64,000 nt of DNA from Pedobacter sp. Leaf170 (GTDB lineage Bacteria; Bacteroidota; Bacteroidia; Sphingobacteriales; Sphingobacteriaceae). The notes beneath the pieces are model-generated. The model ran no database searches, had not been told where the DNA came from, and worked only from the letters and a program-made list of their open reading frames with translations. The position numbers and the translations under genes were made by a program. The DNA is taken from NCBI RefSeq assembly GCF_920984665.1, contig NZ_CAKLBP010000007.1, positions 248,001 through 312,000 of the forward strand, read 5' to 3'. Positions 8,406-17,949 of the stretch are shown here, one piece after another; the first letter of the stretch is position 1; every line of letters begins with the position of its first letter.

Positions 8406-10811
8406 GTGAACTTCAAAATTTTGTTGATGCTAATTGTGGCTTGGATTGCCGCAACATCAAATTTGAGAGGGCAACAATGCCCGGAAAATATTGATTTTGA
8501 AAATGGCAATTTCAAGAATTGGAAAATATACACTGGCTTAGTTACCGAAATATCTCTTGATTTAGCACCAGTCTCTGCCGAAATTTTTGGCCGCCACACC
8601 ATCATTAGTGATAAAAATGCAATCGACTTGTATGGCCAATTTTCTATAATTCCAAAAAATAGTGGTGGAAACGTTGTAAAATTAGGTAATGATGGCACAG
8701 GTGGACAAGCAGATGCAATATCATATTTAATAAATGTACCAACAAATAAACCTGAGTATTCAATAACTTACCAATATGCGGTTGTATTAGAAGACCCTAT
8801 GCATGTTACACCAGAGCAGCCTAGGTTCATTGTTAGGGTAAGGGATGTTTTAACAAATGAATATCTTCCTTGCGCCTCATTTCAATACATTGCAACATCA
8901 GATTTACCTGGTTTTAAAAAATCGCCAACAGATCCAATCGTGATATATAAGGATTGGTCGGCAGTTACTTTAAATTTATCAGGCTATCAAGGCAAACAGT
9001 TAGAATTAGAATTCATTACGACAGACTGTACTCTGGGTGGTCATTTTGGATATGCATACGTAGATGTTAGCGGTATATGTGGCGACATGATTTTAGGGGC
9101 TACTTATTGCAAAAGTTCTGAACAGATAGCAATTTTAGGGCCTAGCGGTTATAAAAGTTACACCTGGTATAATGAAGATAGAACTATAAACTATGGTAGC
9201 GGCCAATCGCTAACGATAAAACCTACTCCAGCTGAGGGAAGTAAACTCCTTTTAGATTTAGTACCTTATACAGGTTTTGGATGCTCAAATACTGTTGTAA
9301 CGGTAATAAAAAGTGTAGATTATAAACTCGAATTGCCACCAAAATTTACTGTTTGTGAAGGCACTGTTATCGATCCTTCAGCAGAAGAATTCATATTAAA
9401 CCGGCATCCTGATTTTACCTATTATGTTTATGAAGATAAAGATCTAACAATTCCTGTAAATGGCCCATTCTCCGTAACTCAAAATAAAACATATTATGTG
9501 CAGGCTACCAACAATAGAGGTTGTGTAAGTGTAGCATCAATCGATATTTCGCTCTATCCTTTAGCGAATGTAAAAATTAATCATCCGCCAAAAGTTTGTT
9601 ATACTGAAACTGTTGATATAACAAAAAACGAATTATATAGTGGTGATTATACAAATACTAACAGAAGTTACTATACTAATGCCGAAGCAACAAACGTACT
9701 GCAAAACCCAACTGCAGTAAATTTGAGTGGTAAATATTACGTTAAATTCCTTTCAGATTTAGGTTGTGTTAAAATACTTCCAATTGATGTAACGATAAGT
9801 GAGCGGCCGGTATTAAAAATTATAAATCCGGCTTTAGTTTGCTATCCATCTACTGTTGATATAACAGATGTTAAGCTCTATGCAGGAAGTGATTCTGATT
9901 TAAAGCTAAGTTACTACCTGGATGAATCATTATCGCAAGAAATTATCAATCCAAAAGCTATTTCAACAGCAGGTACATATTACATTAAAGCCATTAACAA
10001 CTTTGGCTGCATAGAAAAGGGTAGGATTAGGGTCGATTTTAATGAACAACCTATGCTATCCGTAAAAAATCCCGATACTGTTTGTTATCCATCAACTGTT
10101 GATATAACTAATGCTCAATTATATCAGGGTACAACTCATGCCGTTAAGTTTGAATATTTTAAGGATAGTAATTTGTCGAACAAACTAAATCAGCCATGGC
10201 AAGTAACACAAAGTGGAACCTATTATGTAAAAATCACAAATGAAAACGGTTGTTCAGTTTCTGATAAGATAATTGTTTCAATCAATAATATGCCAACTAT
10301 TGTTTTAAATAAACCTAAACCAATTTTTGACAATGCTTACATCGATTTAACTAATCCAGAAATTACCAAAGGCAGTAAAGATTTTGTGAAAATAAAATAT
10401 TACGAAAATGAATCTTTAACCACACCAGTCCTTCAGCCAGAAAAAGTTAACAAAGCCGGAACCTATTATATTATGTTGGAAAATGAAAACAGCTGTAGTG
10501 TTTCTGCAGCGCTAACGTTAAATATTTTATCCTCTCCAAAAATTTTGGTACCAACAGCATTTACGCCGCAAAAAAGCACAAATAACAGGTTGTACCCTTT
10601 TTTTACAAGCATTCAAAAACTGGGCTCGTTTAAAGTTTACAATAAGTGGGGTTTATTAGTTTATCAAACTAATGATATGTCTACAGATGGTTGGGACGGT
10701 CAGGTTAAATCTCGTATGCAGCCTTTAGAAACTTATTCCTGGTTTGCGGATGGAGTAGATGTGTTAGGCAACAAATTTCAAACTAAAGGGAAAACAGTAT
10801 TAATATTATAG
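8406..10811 (+). CDS. Type IX secretion cargo: Ig-like repeat protein with type B (CHU_C) sorting domain
   Basis: About 800 residues, exported. The longest frame opens at a TTG (8367) that lies inside a promoter box; the GTG at 8406 instead gives a clean signal peptide (MNFKILLMLIVAW... ending near LRGQ). The N-terminal 200 residues resemble a jelly-roll-like region. Then come about five repeats of roughly 81 residues, three of them carrying the near-identical core VCY..TVDIT, each ending in GTYY.K and a G-C pair. The last 85 residues (PTAFTP ... KVYNKWG ... GWDG) are the gliding-motility-associated type B sorting domain, which sends the protein through the type IX system. Function is probably adhesion or surface structure. 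The next gene encodes its usual PorP/SprF partner. Confidence 0.85.
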   Translation: MNFKILLMLIVAWIAATSNLRGQQCPENIDFENGNFKNWKIYTGLVTEISLDLAPVSAEIFGRHTIISDKNAIDLYGQFSIIPKNSGGNVVKLGNDGTGGQADAISYLINVPTNKPEYSITYQYAVVLEDPMHVTPEQPRFIVRVRDVLTNEYLPCASFQYIATSDLPGFKKSPTDPIVIYKDWSAVTLNLSGYQGKQLELEFITTDCTLGGHFGYAYVDVSGICGDMILGATYCKSSEQIAILGPSGYKSYTWYNEDRTINYGSGQSLTIKPTPAEGSKLLLDLVPYTGFGCSNTVVTVIKSVDYKLELPPKFTVCEGTVIDPSAEEFILNRHPDFTYYVYEDKDLTIPVNGPFSVTQNKTYYVQATNNRGCVSVASIDISLYPLANVKINHPPKVCYTETVDITKNELYSGDYTNTNRSYYTNAEATNVLQNPTAVNLSGKYYVKFLSDLGCVKILPIDVTISERPVLKIINPALVCYPSTVDITDVKLYAGSDSDLKLSYYLDESLSQEIINPKAISTAGTYYIKAINNFGCIEKGRIRVDFNEQPMLSVKNPDTVCYPSTVDITNAQLYQGTTHAVKFEYFKDSNLSNKLNQPWQVTQSGTYYVKITNENGCSVSDKIIVSINNMPTIVLNKPKPIFDNAYIDLTNPEITKGSKDFVKIKYYENESLTTPVLQPEKVNKAGTYYIMLENENSCSVSAALTLNILSSPKILVPTAFTPQKSTNNRLYPFFTSIQKLGSFKVYNKWGLLVYQTNDMSTDGWDGQVKSRMQPLETYSWFADGVDVLGNKFQTKGKTVLIL

Positions 10812-10814
10812 GTA

Positions 10815-11810
10815 ATGTGCAAAATTATAATCACCCTATTTTTGTGCTTTATTACAGTTTATAGTTCGGCGCAAGATCCAAGGTTTTCGCAATATTTTGC
10901 GGCGCCTTTGGCACTAAATCCGGCATTTACGGGTTATTTTGATGGAATTTATAGAGTTGCCTTGAATACAAGAAGGCAATGGGGAAACCTTGGCGACCCT
11001 TATAACACCCACAGCATTTCGGGCGATTTAAAATTAATTGCTGATGAGAATTTCGCCGATAGTTATTTTAGTGTTGGTTTAAGTGGCTTGTTTGATGAAT
11101 CTTTTAACAAAGCACTAAAATCTCAATACTTAAGTGCAAGCTTTTCTTATTATCAATATTTAGATGTTAACCATCGGTTTAAGTTTGGTTTGGCGCCACA
11201 AGTTTCTCATGTTTCAAGATATCTGGATCAAACCAAACTAACCTTTGCAACGCAATTTACAGGATACGATTTTGATACTTCAATGCCAAATTACCTCGAT
11301 TTGGAGAATGATAGAATATCTTATTTCGATGTAAGCATAGGCGTAAATTTTTCTGCTCAATTTGAAAGTTTTAGTGTGGTTGGAGGTTATGCACATTACC
11401 ATTTAACCGAACCAAACGAATCTTTCTTAGGGGCAAATAAAACCCCACTAAAAGCCCGGCGAAACATCAATTTTGGTTTATTGTATCCAATTAATAACTA
11501 TGTAGATTTAAACTTAAGTGCGATTTATAACTTTCAAGGTACTGTAAATGATAGGATTGTTGGTGCTGTTGTTGGCATACAACCCAATGAAGATTCGAAA
11601 ATTAAAATTAATGCCGGACTTTGGCATAACATAAACGAATCTTCGTTCTATCCGTATTTAGGACTGGTTTATGGAAATCTTAGTGCTGGCTTAAATTACA
11701 CCTTACACGCTAACAAAATCATAAATACTTTGCCCCGTACTTATGAGATATCTCTTATTTACCGTCATAATAATTTTAAAGGATTTAAAGTACCGTGCCC
11801 AAGATTTTAA
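10815..11810 (+). CDS. PorP/SprF family type IX secretion outer-membrane protein
   Basis: A 331-residue outer-membrane beta-barrel of the PorP/SprF family. It has a signal peptide (cleavage after YSSAQ), the conserved opening DPRFSQYFAAPLALNPAFTG and repeated amphipathic strands to the C-terminus. Family members are paired with individual type B-sorted cargo proteins and help place them on the surface. It starts 3 bases after the stop of such a cargo gene, so the two very likely form a matched secretion pair. This is a dedicated paralogue rather than the core PorP of the machine, because no gldKLMN or porKLMN genes are nearby. Confidence 0.9.
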   Translation: MCKIIITLFLCFITVYSSAQDPRFSQYFAAPLALNPAFTGYFDGIYRVALNTRRQWGNLGDPYNTHSISGDLKLIADENFADSYFSVGLSGLFDESFNKALKSQYLSASFSYYQYLDVNHRFKFGLAPQVSHVSRYLDQTKLTFATQFTGYDFDTSMPNYLDLENDRISYFDVSIGVNFSAQFESFSVVGGYAHYHLTEPNESFLGANKTPLKARRNINFGLLYPINNYVDLNLSAIYNFQGTVNDRIVGAVVGIQPNEDSKIKINAGLWHNINESSFYPYLGLVYGNLSAGLNYTLHANKIINTLPRTYEISLIYRHNNFKGFKVPCPRF

Positions 11811-11813
11811 GAA

Positions 11814-12251
11814 ATGAAATCAACCATCTTATTACTATTTTTAGTGGTAGCCACTAAAATTTCATTTGCTCAAAACGCAAAAAAGAACATCGATTATCAA
11901 TACCATCGCGATGGTAAAATTTATTATGCCTATGAAATTTATAAAAATCCGGCTTCTGCCGAAACCATATTTTACCTTAATTTTTCGGCGAGCAAAACTT
12001 TTAATAAGATTGAAAAAATTTATTTAAAAGAAGGAAAAGTAACGGAGAAACTGAAATTTAAAATGAATGATATAACAATTAAAAACGATAATAAAGAACT
12101 TAAATTTTATGCTATAATATTAAACTCATCCGATATAAATAAAGAGAACATTAGCTGTAATCCAAAAATAATATTTAAGCTTGATGATGAGTCGGTTTAC
12201 GAATTGCCATTTCAAAAATGTGTGATAGTGGAGCAGTTAGCTAAGCCTTAA
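11814..12251 (+). CDS. Small exported protein of unknown function in the type IX cargo operon
   Basis: A 145-residue protein with a signal peptide (MKSTILLLFLVVATKISFAQ). The mature part is Lys-rich and predicted mostly beta; one Cys pair near the C-terminus (about residues 121 and 138) could form a disulfide. I do not recognise a family. It starts 3 bases after the PorP/SprF gene, so it is the third gene of the cargo, barrel, small protein operon and may assist or accompany the secreted protein. Its last bases overlap the convergent FUSC gene by 4 bases. Confidence 0.7.
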   Translation: MKSTILLLFLVVATKISFAQNAKKNIDYQYHRDGKIYYAYEIYKNPASAETIFYLNFSASKTFNKIEKIYLKEGKVTEKLKFKMNDITIKNDNKELKFYAIILNSSDINKENISCNPKIIFKLDDESVYELPFQKCVIVEQLAKP

Positions 12252-14407
12252 ATTTTAATTTTTACAGATAATTTGTAAACATCATAGGCAACTTTTTGAA
12301 CTGAATCGAATTGTTCGGGAATTAAATCTTCGCCGGTTACAACTTTTAAAGAGGAATCACTCAATCTAACTAAAGGAACATTATCAATAGTAGATTGTCT
12401 TTTCTCCAGATTTTCGATCGAGGTATCTAACAAATAAATGGTGTTATTCGCAATTGGTTTAAGTGAATCGAAATTTTGTGTCTGAAAATCGTGCTCCTTA
12501 TTATATAGTGATAGTGTTGCCGTATAAGATGAAATTAAATGATTTAAAGCGGTAAACTGATGTACTTCTTTTATAAATAATTGCTTGCTTTTAGGCTCAG
12601 AAAACATCCTTTGAAATAACGATGCGAGGTTCGCCGTACTAACATACAATTCCTTTCTGGCAAGTTTATATTCTGTTCGGTTATAGGTTTTTTCAAAATA
12701 TAGCTTTACAACTTGCTCAAAATAAGCCTTATTGGCTTTTAGCATGTCAAGCATCGCTTCTTTTAACTTTTCGTGTTCCCAAGTTGGGAAAAGAGAATAA
12801 CTAGCTAAAAGTGCAATCCCCGAGCCAATAAATGTATCGTAAATTCTTTCTCTAGCTAACGCGATAGAACCCATGCCCAAAAAATCGAAAAGTATCAGTA
12901 TGTACGGCGTCATAAACAAAACGCTGACTACATAATTTTTCCGCTGAAAACTATAACAGCCAATCATACAAATTAAAAGGATGGCAAATAACGTGTTTTT
13001 ATCGTGAATATAACTCACAACCGCCATACCAATAAAGGCACCAATGGTTGTACCAATTAATCGCTGATAATTCCTTTGTTTAGTTAGGCTGAAGCCCGGT
13101 TTGGATATCACCAGAATGGTTAATAAAATCCAATAACTGTGCGAAAAATTTAATATTTGCGAAACTATAAAACCTAATAACATTACAACCGTAACCCTTA
13201 AAGAGTGCCTGAATGTTGAGGAGCTGTAAGTTAAATTTTCTGTAAAGAGATTAAAATCAAATTTTTGTCGGGTGATAAATTTTTCAGCATCAACCTCTGC
13301 CTTTCGTATTTCGTTACTGTTTCTAAGTTTAAAATAGCTGTTAATGGTTTTTACACGACCTAAAATATTTTCGATATTAACTTCGATGTTTTTTAACGCA
13401 ATGATGCCTGAGGTGCTAAATTTTTGTTCAGTATTGTTGCGTTCTAAATCATTAATCTTAATTTTTAAGCGCTCAATCTCTATCAGCAACCGTTTAGAAA
13501 TTTTTGGCTTCCCACCACTTTTCAAAGCAAAGGCAATATCATCTAAAGCATAAGAAATCCTTTTAATTGCCATTTCATAGTCTGATAAAATTCCGGCAGA
13601 ATCAAATTGCTCATGTAGTTGCTTGTAATTATAATAGGTAGACATTACCTGCTCGAACAAATCGACCATATCTACAAAAACCAACATTAAAAAACGACCT
13701 TCAGGTGTAGAATCTCTTATAATTTCCCTCGTTCTAAAAAGCATTTCCCTTACCGCATCTTGCTTTTCGTGTACAGAAACCTGCAACTGCAATAAATCAG
13801 CATAAGTTTTGTCATAATTGTTGTTTCGGTGATAGAACTTTGCTTTCTCCCTTAAAAATTCGGCAACCTCAAAAATTGAATCACTTAGCGATTGCTGTAC
13901 CAGCCTAAAAGGACGTAACCTATAAACAAAATAACTTAAGGCGGTGTACCAAATACTTCCGGCTAAAATCATCAATCCGTGAGTTAAAACATCTTGCCAA
14001 GGCCTAATGTCATCAATACTTAAAACCATGATGAGTAGGGTAGCTGTACCAATTGATGCTGCTCTTACACCATAAATGTAGAACATACTAAAAATGAAAC
14101 TGGAAATGGTTAAAAGAAAGCCTATGAAGAAATGGTTTCTATTCGTTAATCCTGTTAAAATGGAGAATACAAAAATTAAAAGAGTAGTGATGAGCATGGC
14201 ATTTCTTCGATGCACCATTGGTCCAGGGCTATCTACAACGCTTACACACAATGCACCTAAAGAAAGGGTCATTCCGTATTTTAGCATTCCAAATTGAGCC
14301 AGAATTAATGAAGGCAGTAAAACACCGATAGTTATGCGCAACCCATCTGCAAAATATGTGCTTAATAAAAAATCTTGAACACTTCTAACGGGTTGTCTTA
14401 TCTCCAT
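12248..14407 (-). CDS. FUSC family (YccS/YhfK-like) inner-membrane protein
   Basis: A 719-residue protein with the FUSC architecture: a first block of membrane helices (about residues 20-165), a long soluble helical region (about 170-395), a second block of membrane helices containing the FUSC core (about 400-545, with SYWILLTILVISKPGFSLT and RLIGTTIGAFIG) and a soluble C-terminal helical region. Relatives include YccS/YhfK and the aromatic acid efflux protein AaeB. An efflux role for aromatic or other small organic compounds is possible, but no membrane-fusion partner lies nearby, so the substrate is unknown. It is a stand-alone gene. Confidence 0.85.
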   Translation of the reverse strand: MEIRQPVRSVQDFLLSTYFADGLRITIGVLLPSLILAQFGMLKYGMTLSLGALCVSVVDSPGPMVHRRNAMLITTLLIFVFSILTGLTNRNHFFIGFLLTISSFIFSMFYIYGVRAASIGTATLLIMVLSIDDIRPWQDVLTHGLMILAGSIWYTALSYFVYRLRPFRLVQQSLSDSIFEVAEFLREKAKFYHRNNNYDKTYADLLQLQVSVHEKQDAVREMLFRTREIIRDSTPEGRFLMLVFVDMVDLFEQVMSTYYNYKQLHEQFDSAGILSDYEMAIKRISYALDDIAFALKSGGKPKISKRLLIEIERLKIKINDLERNNTEQKFSTSGIIALKNIEVNIENILGRVKTINSYFKLRNSNEIRKAEVDAEKFITRQKFDFNLFTENLTYSSSTFRHSLRVTVVMLLGFIVSQILNFSHSYWILLTILVISKPGFSLTKQRNYQRLIGTTIGAFIGMAVVSYIHDKNTLFAILLICMIGCYSFQRKNYVVSVLFMTPYILILFDFLGMGSIALARERIYDTFIGSGIALLASYSLFPTWEHEKLKEAMLDMLKANKAYFEQVVKLYFEKTYNRTEYKLARKELYVSTANLASLFQRMFSEPKSKQLFIKEVHQFTALNHLISSYTATLSLYNKEHDFQTQNFDSLKPIANNTIYLLDTSIENLEKRQSTIDNVPLVRLSDSSLKVVTGEDLIPEQFDSVQKVAYDVYKLSVKIKI

Positions 14408-15024
14408 GTGTACAAAAATAACATATTAGGTCTGCTTTTGTTGATGGATTTTTTAGAAGATTTTTATTTTTAAGCAGATTTTAAAGGTAATTCTAAAACA
14501 AATTTCTAAAATTTTGTTAATAAGCTGATAATCAGTTAATGTTAATAAAATTGAATAAATCTATTTTTTGGACTGATGTTTATAGTTTGGCAAAAAAAAT
14601 AATGTTAAGAAGTCTCATTTTCAGGTTAATAACTTTGTTTATAAAATATTTATCTAAACTATTGACAAGCGTACATTTATGTGCTAAATTAGTTTATATC
14701 AAATACGGAGTAATTGAAAGTTTGAAAAAGAGAAATCCAACAGAAAGATTAACCTAAAGGACAGTTTTTCCGGATGAATCTAAAAAAGGATATGATGATT
14801 TCTAATGGGTTAAACCAGTAGAAAATGAATAGAAATCGAAAGATGGACATTTCAAATCAGAATACTTAACAAGCATTATTGAAGATAGTATTGTTCTATG
14901 GAATACGGCTATCGGAAATAATTTCTAAACGAGTTACAAAAGTTTGCAAAAGCCAAGTAAAAACGAAGAAATTCAATTACAATTATTAGATACCTGACAA
15001 ACAATTACGGTTGTTATTAGGGTT
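14408..15024 (+). other. Gene-poor stretch, possibly a decayed gene or untranslated RNA
   Basis: Between the FUSC gene and phoH lie about 700 bases without a convincing gene. One plus-strand frame opens at 14539 (72 codons) and, if its stops at 14755 and later are ignored, stays protein-like (charged, Lys/Glu-rich) for about 170 codons, interrupted by five stop codons. A possible promoter (TTG at about 14663, then TAAATTAG at 14686-14693) precedes it and a strong terminator follows. I recognise no family and cannot distinguish a pseudogene from an RNA or chance. Confidence 0.35.
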
Positions 15025-15068
15025 AAACGGGGAACAGAATCGAAAGAAGACGGTCCCCGTTTTTTTTT
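15025..15068 (+). terminator. Strong rho-independent terminator without an obvious upstream gene
   Basis: AAACGGGGA at 15025-15033 pairs with TCCCCGTTT at 15054-15062, loop of 20 bases, followed by a run of T. It implies transcription of the preceding 14.5-15.0 kb stretch on the plus strand. Confidence 0.8.
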
Positions 15069-15124
15069 GTGCTTTTTAATAACACATCTTTCAACCGTTG
15101 CGCCTAAAATATTAAATTTACAGA

Positions 15125-16474
15125 ATGGCTAAGAAAAGTAAATCAGATACAAGTTCAAAAAAGATTTTCGTTTTAGATACTTCTGTTATTCTGTACGATC
15201 ATGATGCAATAAACAATTTTAAAGAACATGATGTAGCCATACCAATTCAGGTTTTAGAAGAACTAGATAATTTTAAAAGCGGCAATGAAACCAGAAATTT
15301 TGAAGCCAGAAGTTTTATTAGGCTTATTGATTTAGCTGCCGAGCAAAAATTGATTAGCAACTGGGTTCCGTTACAAAAAGCCAATTCGGGCATGTTTAAG
15401 GTTGTTATGAGTGAAAAACCGAAGCATGTAAATGCCGAAGATGTTTTTGGAAAAGGTAAAAATGACAACAAAATTTTAAATGCGGCACTTATCCTCAAAG
15501 AAGAATATCCGGCTAAAAAAGTTGTTTTGGTTTCAAAAGATATTTGCTTACGCCTAAAGGCCAAAGCCCTTGATATTAATGCAGAAGATTACGAAACCGG
15601 AAAAATTAAAAATGCAGATCAACTTTATGCCGGAAAAACGGAACTGAATAACATTCAGGAGCATATTATTGATACATTAAAAAAAAAGGAAAATGTAGAA
15701 CTTGCCGATTTGGAGCTTCCTGTAGAAACTGGAAATCACTTTTATATCCTTAAAAACAAAAGAAAATCGGTACATATTTTTTATAATCATCACCTAAAAA
15801 AAATAAGTCCTGTTGTTTCAGAAGCTATTTTTAAAATTAAGCCCAAAAACCCAGAACAAGCTTTTGCTATTCACGCTTTATTAAATCCGGATATTAAAAT
15901 TGTAAGTATTCAGGGTAATGCAGGTACAGGCAAAACCCTGCTGGCGCTCGCTAGTGCATTAGAGCAACGTAGAGATTTCAGGCAAATTTACGTAACCCGA
16001 CCAATTGTTTCACTCAGCAATAAAGATATTGGTTTTCTTCCTGGTGATGCAAAATCTAAAACAGATCCTTTTATGGCGCCAATTTGGGATAATCTTCGTT
16101 TTATAAAGGAGCAGTTTAATGGCGATGAAAAAATGATTGCTAAAATTGATGAGCTGATTACAACGGAGAAAATTGCGATTGCTCCACTTGCATTTATAAG
16201 AGGAAGAACGCTTACTAAAATATTTTTTATTGTGGATGAAGCCCAAAATTTAACGCCTCACGAAATAAAAACCATCATATCCAGAGCAGGTGAACATACT
16301 AAAATTGTTTTCACAGGCGATATTTATCAAATCGACACACCTTATCTCGATTCGGAAAGCAATGGATTAAGTTATTTAATAGAGAATGCAAAGAATCATC
16401 CGCTTTATGCGCACATAACTTTGCAAAAAGGGGAGCGGAGCGAGCTGGCTAATTTAGCAAACGAGCTTCTTTAA
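15125..16474 (+). CDS. PIN domain-PhoH ATPase fusion (PhoH2/YlaK type)
   Basis: A 449-residue protein joining an N-terminal PIN ribonuclease domain (about 12-150; acidic residues in FVLDTSVILYD and EELD) to a PhoH ATPase domain (about 240-449). Walker A is GNAGTGKT near residue 266 and Walker B is FFIVDEAQN near 369, followed by FTGDIYQID. The same arrangement in mycobacterial PhoH2 acts as an RNA helicase and ribonuclease. It is likely cytoplasmic and linked to RNA turnover or stress. No small antitoxin-like gene is visible immediately upstream. The start at 15125 is the only sensible one and directly follows a TTTACAGA leader. Confidence 0.9.
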   Translation: MAKKSKSDTSSKKIFVLDTSVILYDHDAINNFKEHDVAIPIQVLEELDNFKSGNETRNFEARSFIRLIDLAAEQKLISNWVPLQKANSGMFKVVMSEKPKHVNAEDVFGKGKNDNKILNAALILKEEYPAKKVVLVSKDICLRLKAKALDINAEDYETGKIKNADQLYAGKTELNNIQEHIIDTLKKKENVELADLELPVETGNHFYILKNKRKSVHIFYNHHLKKISPVVSEAIFKIKPKNPEQAFAIHALLNPDIKIVSIQGNAGTGKTLLALASALEQRRDFRQIYVTRPIVSLSNKDIGFLPGDAKSKTDPFMAPIWDNLRFIKEQFNGDEKMIAKIDELITTEKIAIAPLAFIRGRTLTKIFFIVDEAQNLTPHEIKTIISRAGEHTKIVFTGDIYQIDTPYLDSESNGLSYLIENAKNHPLYAHITLQKGERSELANLANELL

Positions 16475-16513
16475 AGTGATATTTTTAGTGATATAAAGCT
16501 TCCTACTAATTAG

Positions 16514-17725
16514 TTAATGATATTTTTTCAAACTCCTTAAACAAATAAATAAGCCTATCAATGTTAAAAAAGCGCTTAATATGAATGGTGCACCTGGAAA
16601 ATAGATTGATGTACTATCATCAATAAAATAAGCAAATATATGTGTCATCGCCCAGGGTGCAAATATTGCAGCTAAGCTTTGTAAGCCTGTTAATACACCT
16701 TGCATTTCACCTTGTGCATTTGATGGCACTTGGTTTGAAATTAATCCTTGCATGGCTGGTCCGCCAATTCCTGCCAAACCATACGGCAACATAAAGGCGA
16801 ACATCATCCATCCTTTGGTTGCAAAAGCAAAGGCCGTAAAACCGATTACATATAGAATCAATCCAAAATAAACAGCCCGTTTTTCGCCAATTTTCGGAAG
16901 TATGATTCTTATTAAACCGCCTTGTACAATTCCGATTACCAATCCAACAAAACCCAAAGAGTAACCCACCCAGGCTGCATCCCAATTAAATTTTTCCATG
17001 GTGTAGAATGTCCAGTTTGATTGTACGGAATGGCTGGAAAAGTACAGTAAAAATAATGTTGCCATTAAACCCATCAATGCGGGGTATTTACCAATGCTTA
17101 ATAATGAGCCAACCGGGTTAGCTCTTTTCCATTCAAATGCCCTGCGTTTTTCAACCGATAAAGATTCTGGCAAAATAAAATATCCATAAAGCCAGTTAAT
17201 TAATGAAAGTCCGGCAGCTATCATAAAAGGAACTCGTGTACCAAAATGGCTAAAAGCACCACCTAATACCGGACCAAGAATGAAGCCAACACCAAATGCA
17301 GCACCAACCAAACCAAAGTTTTGAGCTCTTTTTTCAGGAGCAGATATATCTGCAATGTAAGCCTGGGCAGTTGTGAAGCTGGCCCCTGTAATGCCTGCAA
17401 TTATTCTACCTATAAATAACCAAATTATTGATGGCGCAAAAGCCAGGAATATATAATCAACCCCTAATCCAAATAAAGAACAAAGTAAAACCGGCCGACG
17501 ACCATATCTATCGCTTAAAGCACCAATTATTGGTGAAAAAATAAATTGAACAGAGGCATAAGCTAATGTTAGCCAGCCACCATATTCGGCTGCTAATCCA
17601 AAGCCACCACCCGTAAAATCCTGAATAAGTTTTGGTAAAACTGGTATAATAATTCCAAATCCGGTAAAGTCTATTAGCAGGGTTATCATTATAAAACCCA
17701 TTGCCGATTTTTTTGTGCTCGCCAT
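16514..17725 (-). CDS. MFS exporter, TCR/Tet (tetracycline-resistance-like) family
   Basis: About 403 residues and twelve predicted membrane helices. The opening MGFIMITLLIDFTGFGIIIPVLP and the loop motif GALSDRYGRRPV (motif A of drug:H+ antiporters, DHA1) place it in the TCR/Tet subgroup, related to TetA. It probably exports a drug or metabolite in exchange for protons; tetracycline resistance should not be assumed, since many Bacteroidetes chromosomes carry such genes. A longer frame to 17848 adds an atypical extension, so the Met at 17725 (MASTKKS) is taken as the start. It is divergent from gyrA. Confidence 0.88.
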   Translation of the reverse strand: MASTKKSAMGFIMITLLIDFTGFGIIIPVLPKLIQDFTGGGFGLAAEYGGWLTLAYASVQFIFSPIIGALSDRYGRRPVLLCSLFGLGVDYIFLAFAPSIIWLFIGRIIAGITGASFTTAQAYIADISAPEKRAQNFGLVGAAFGVGFILGPVLGGAFSHFGTRVPFMIAAGLSLINWLYGYFILPESLSVEKRRAFEWKRANPVGSLLSIGKYPALMGLMATLFLLYFSSHSVQSNWTFYTMEKFNWDAAWVGYSLGFVGLVIGIVQGGLIRIILPKIGEKRAVYFGLILYVIGFTAFAFATKGWMMFAFMLPYGLAGIGGPAMQGLISNQVPSNAQGEMQGVLTGLQSLAAIFAPWAMTHIFAYFIDDSTSIYFPGAPFILSAFLTLIGLFICLRSLKKYH

Positions 17726-17949
17726 CAAAGCAAAAATATATATAATGATTAAATAACAGAAGATTATTCCATTTATAACTAAACACATAAATTGCGCTGA
17801 ATAAACTGAAAGTTGCCTAGGGGCTTTAGAACATACCCAAAGGGTCAAAACTTTTCCACAATGCCTTATTTCGGCATAATTTTTTTAAATTCGCAAGGTT
17901 ATAATAATACCTTTTTGAAATATCGTTTTAACAGCGAGAATAATAATTT

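Noticed and set aside
14539..14757. 72-codon frame as a real gene
   Set aside because: No family resemblance, basic and hydrophobic mix, no ribosome site; the frame continues beyond its stop as a broken sequence. Kept only as a decayed or non-coding region.
14690..15068. tmRNA, RNase P RNA or 6S RNA
   Set aside because: Length would fit, but no tRNA-like ends, no conserved P4-type sequences and low GC content.
16514..17725. Acquired tetracycline-resistance gene
   Set aside because: Chromosomal MFS of the TCR/Tet subgroup without mobile element, TetR or typical resistance context; identity to TetA proteins not demonstrated.
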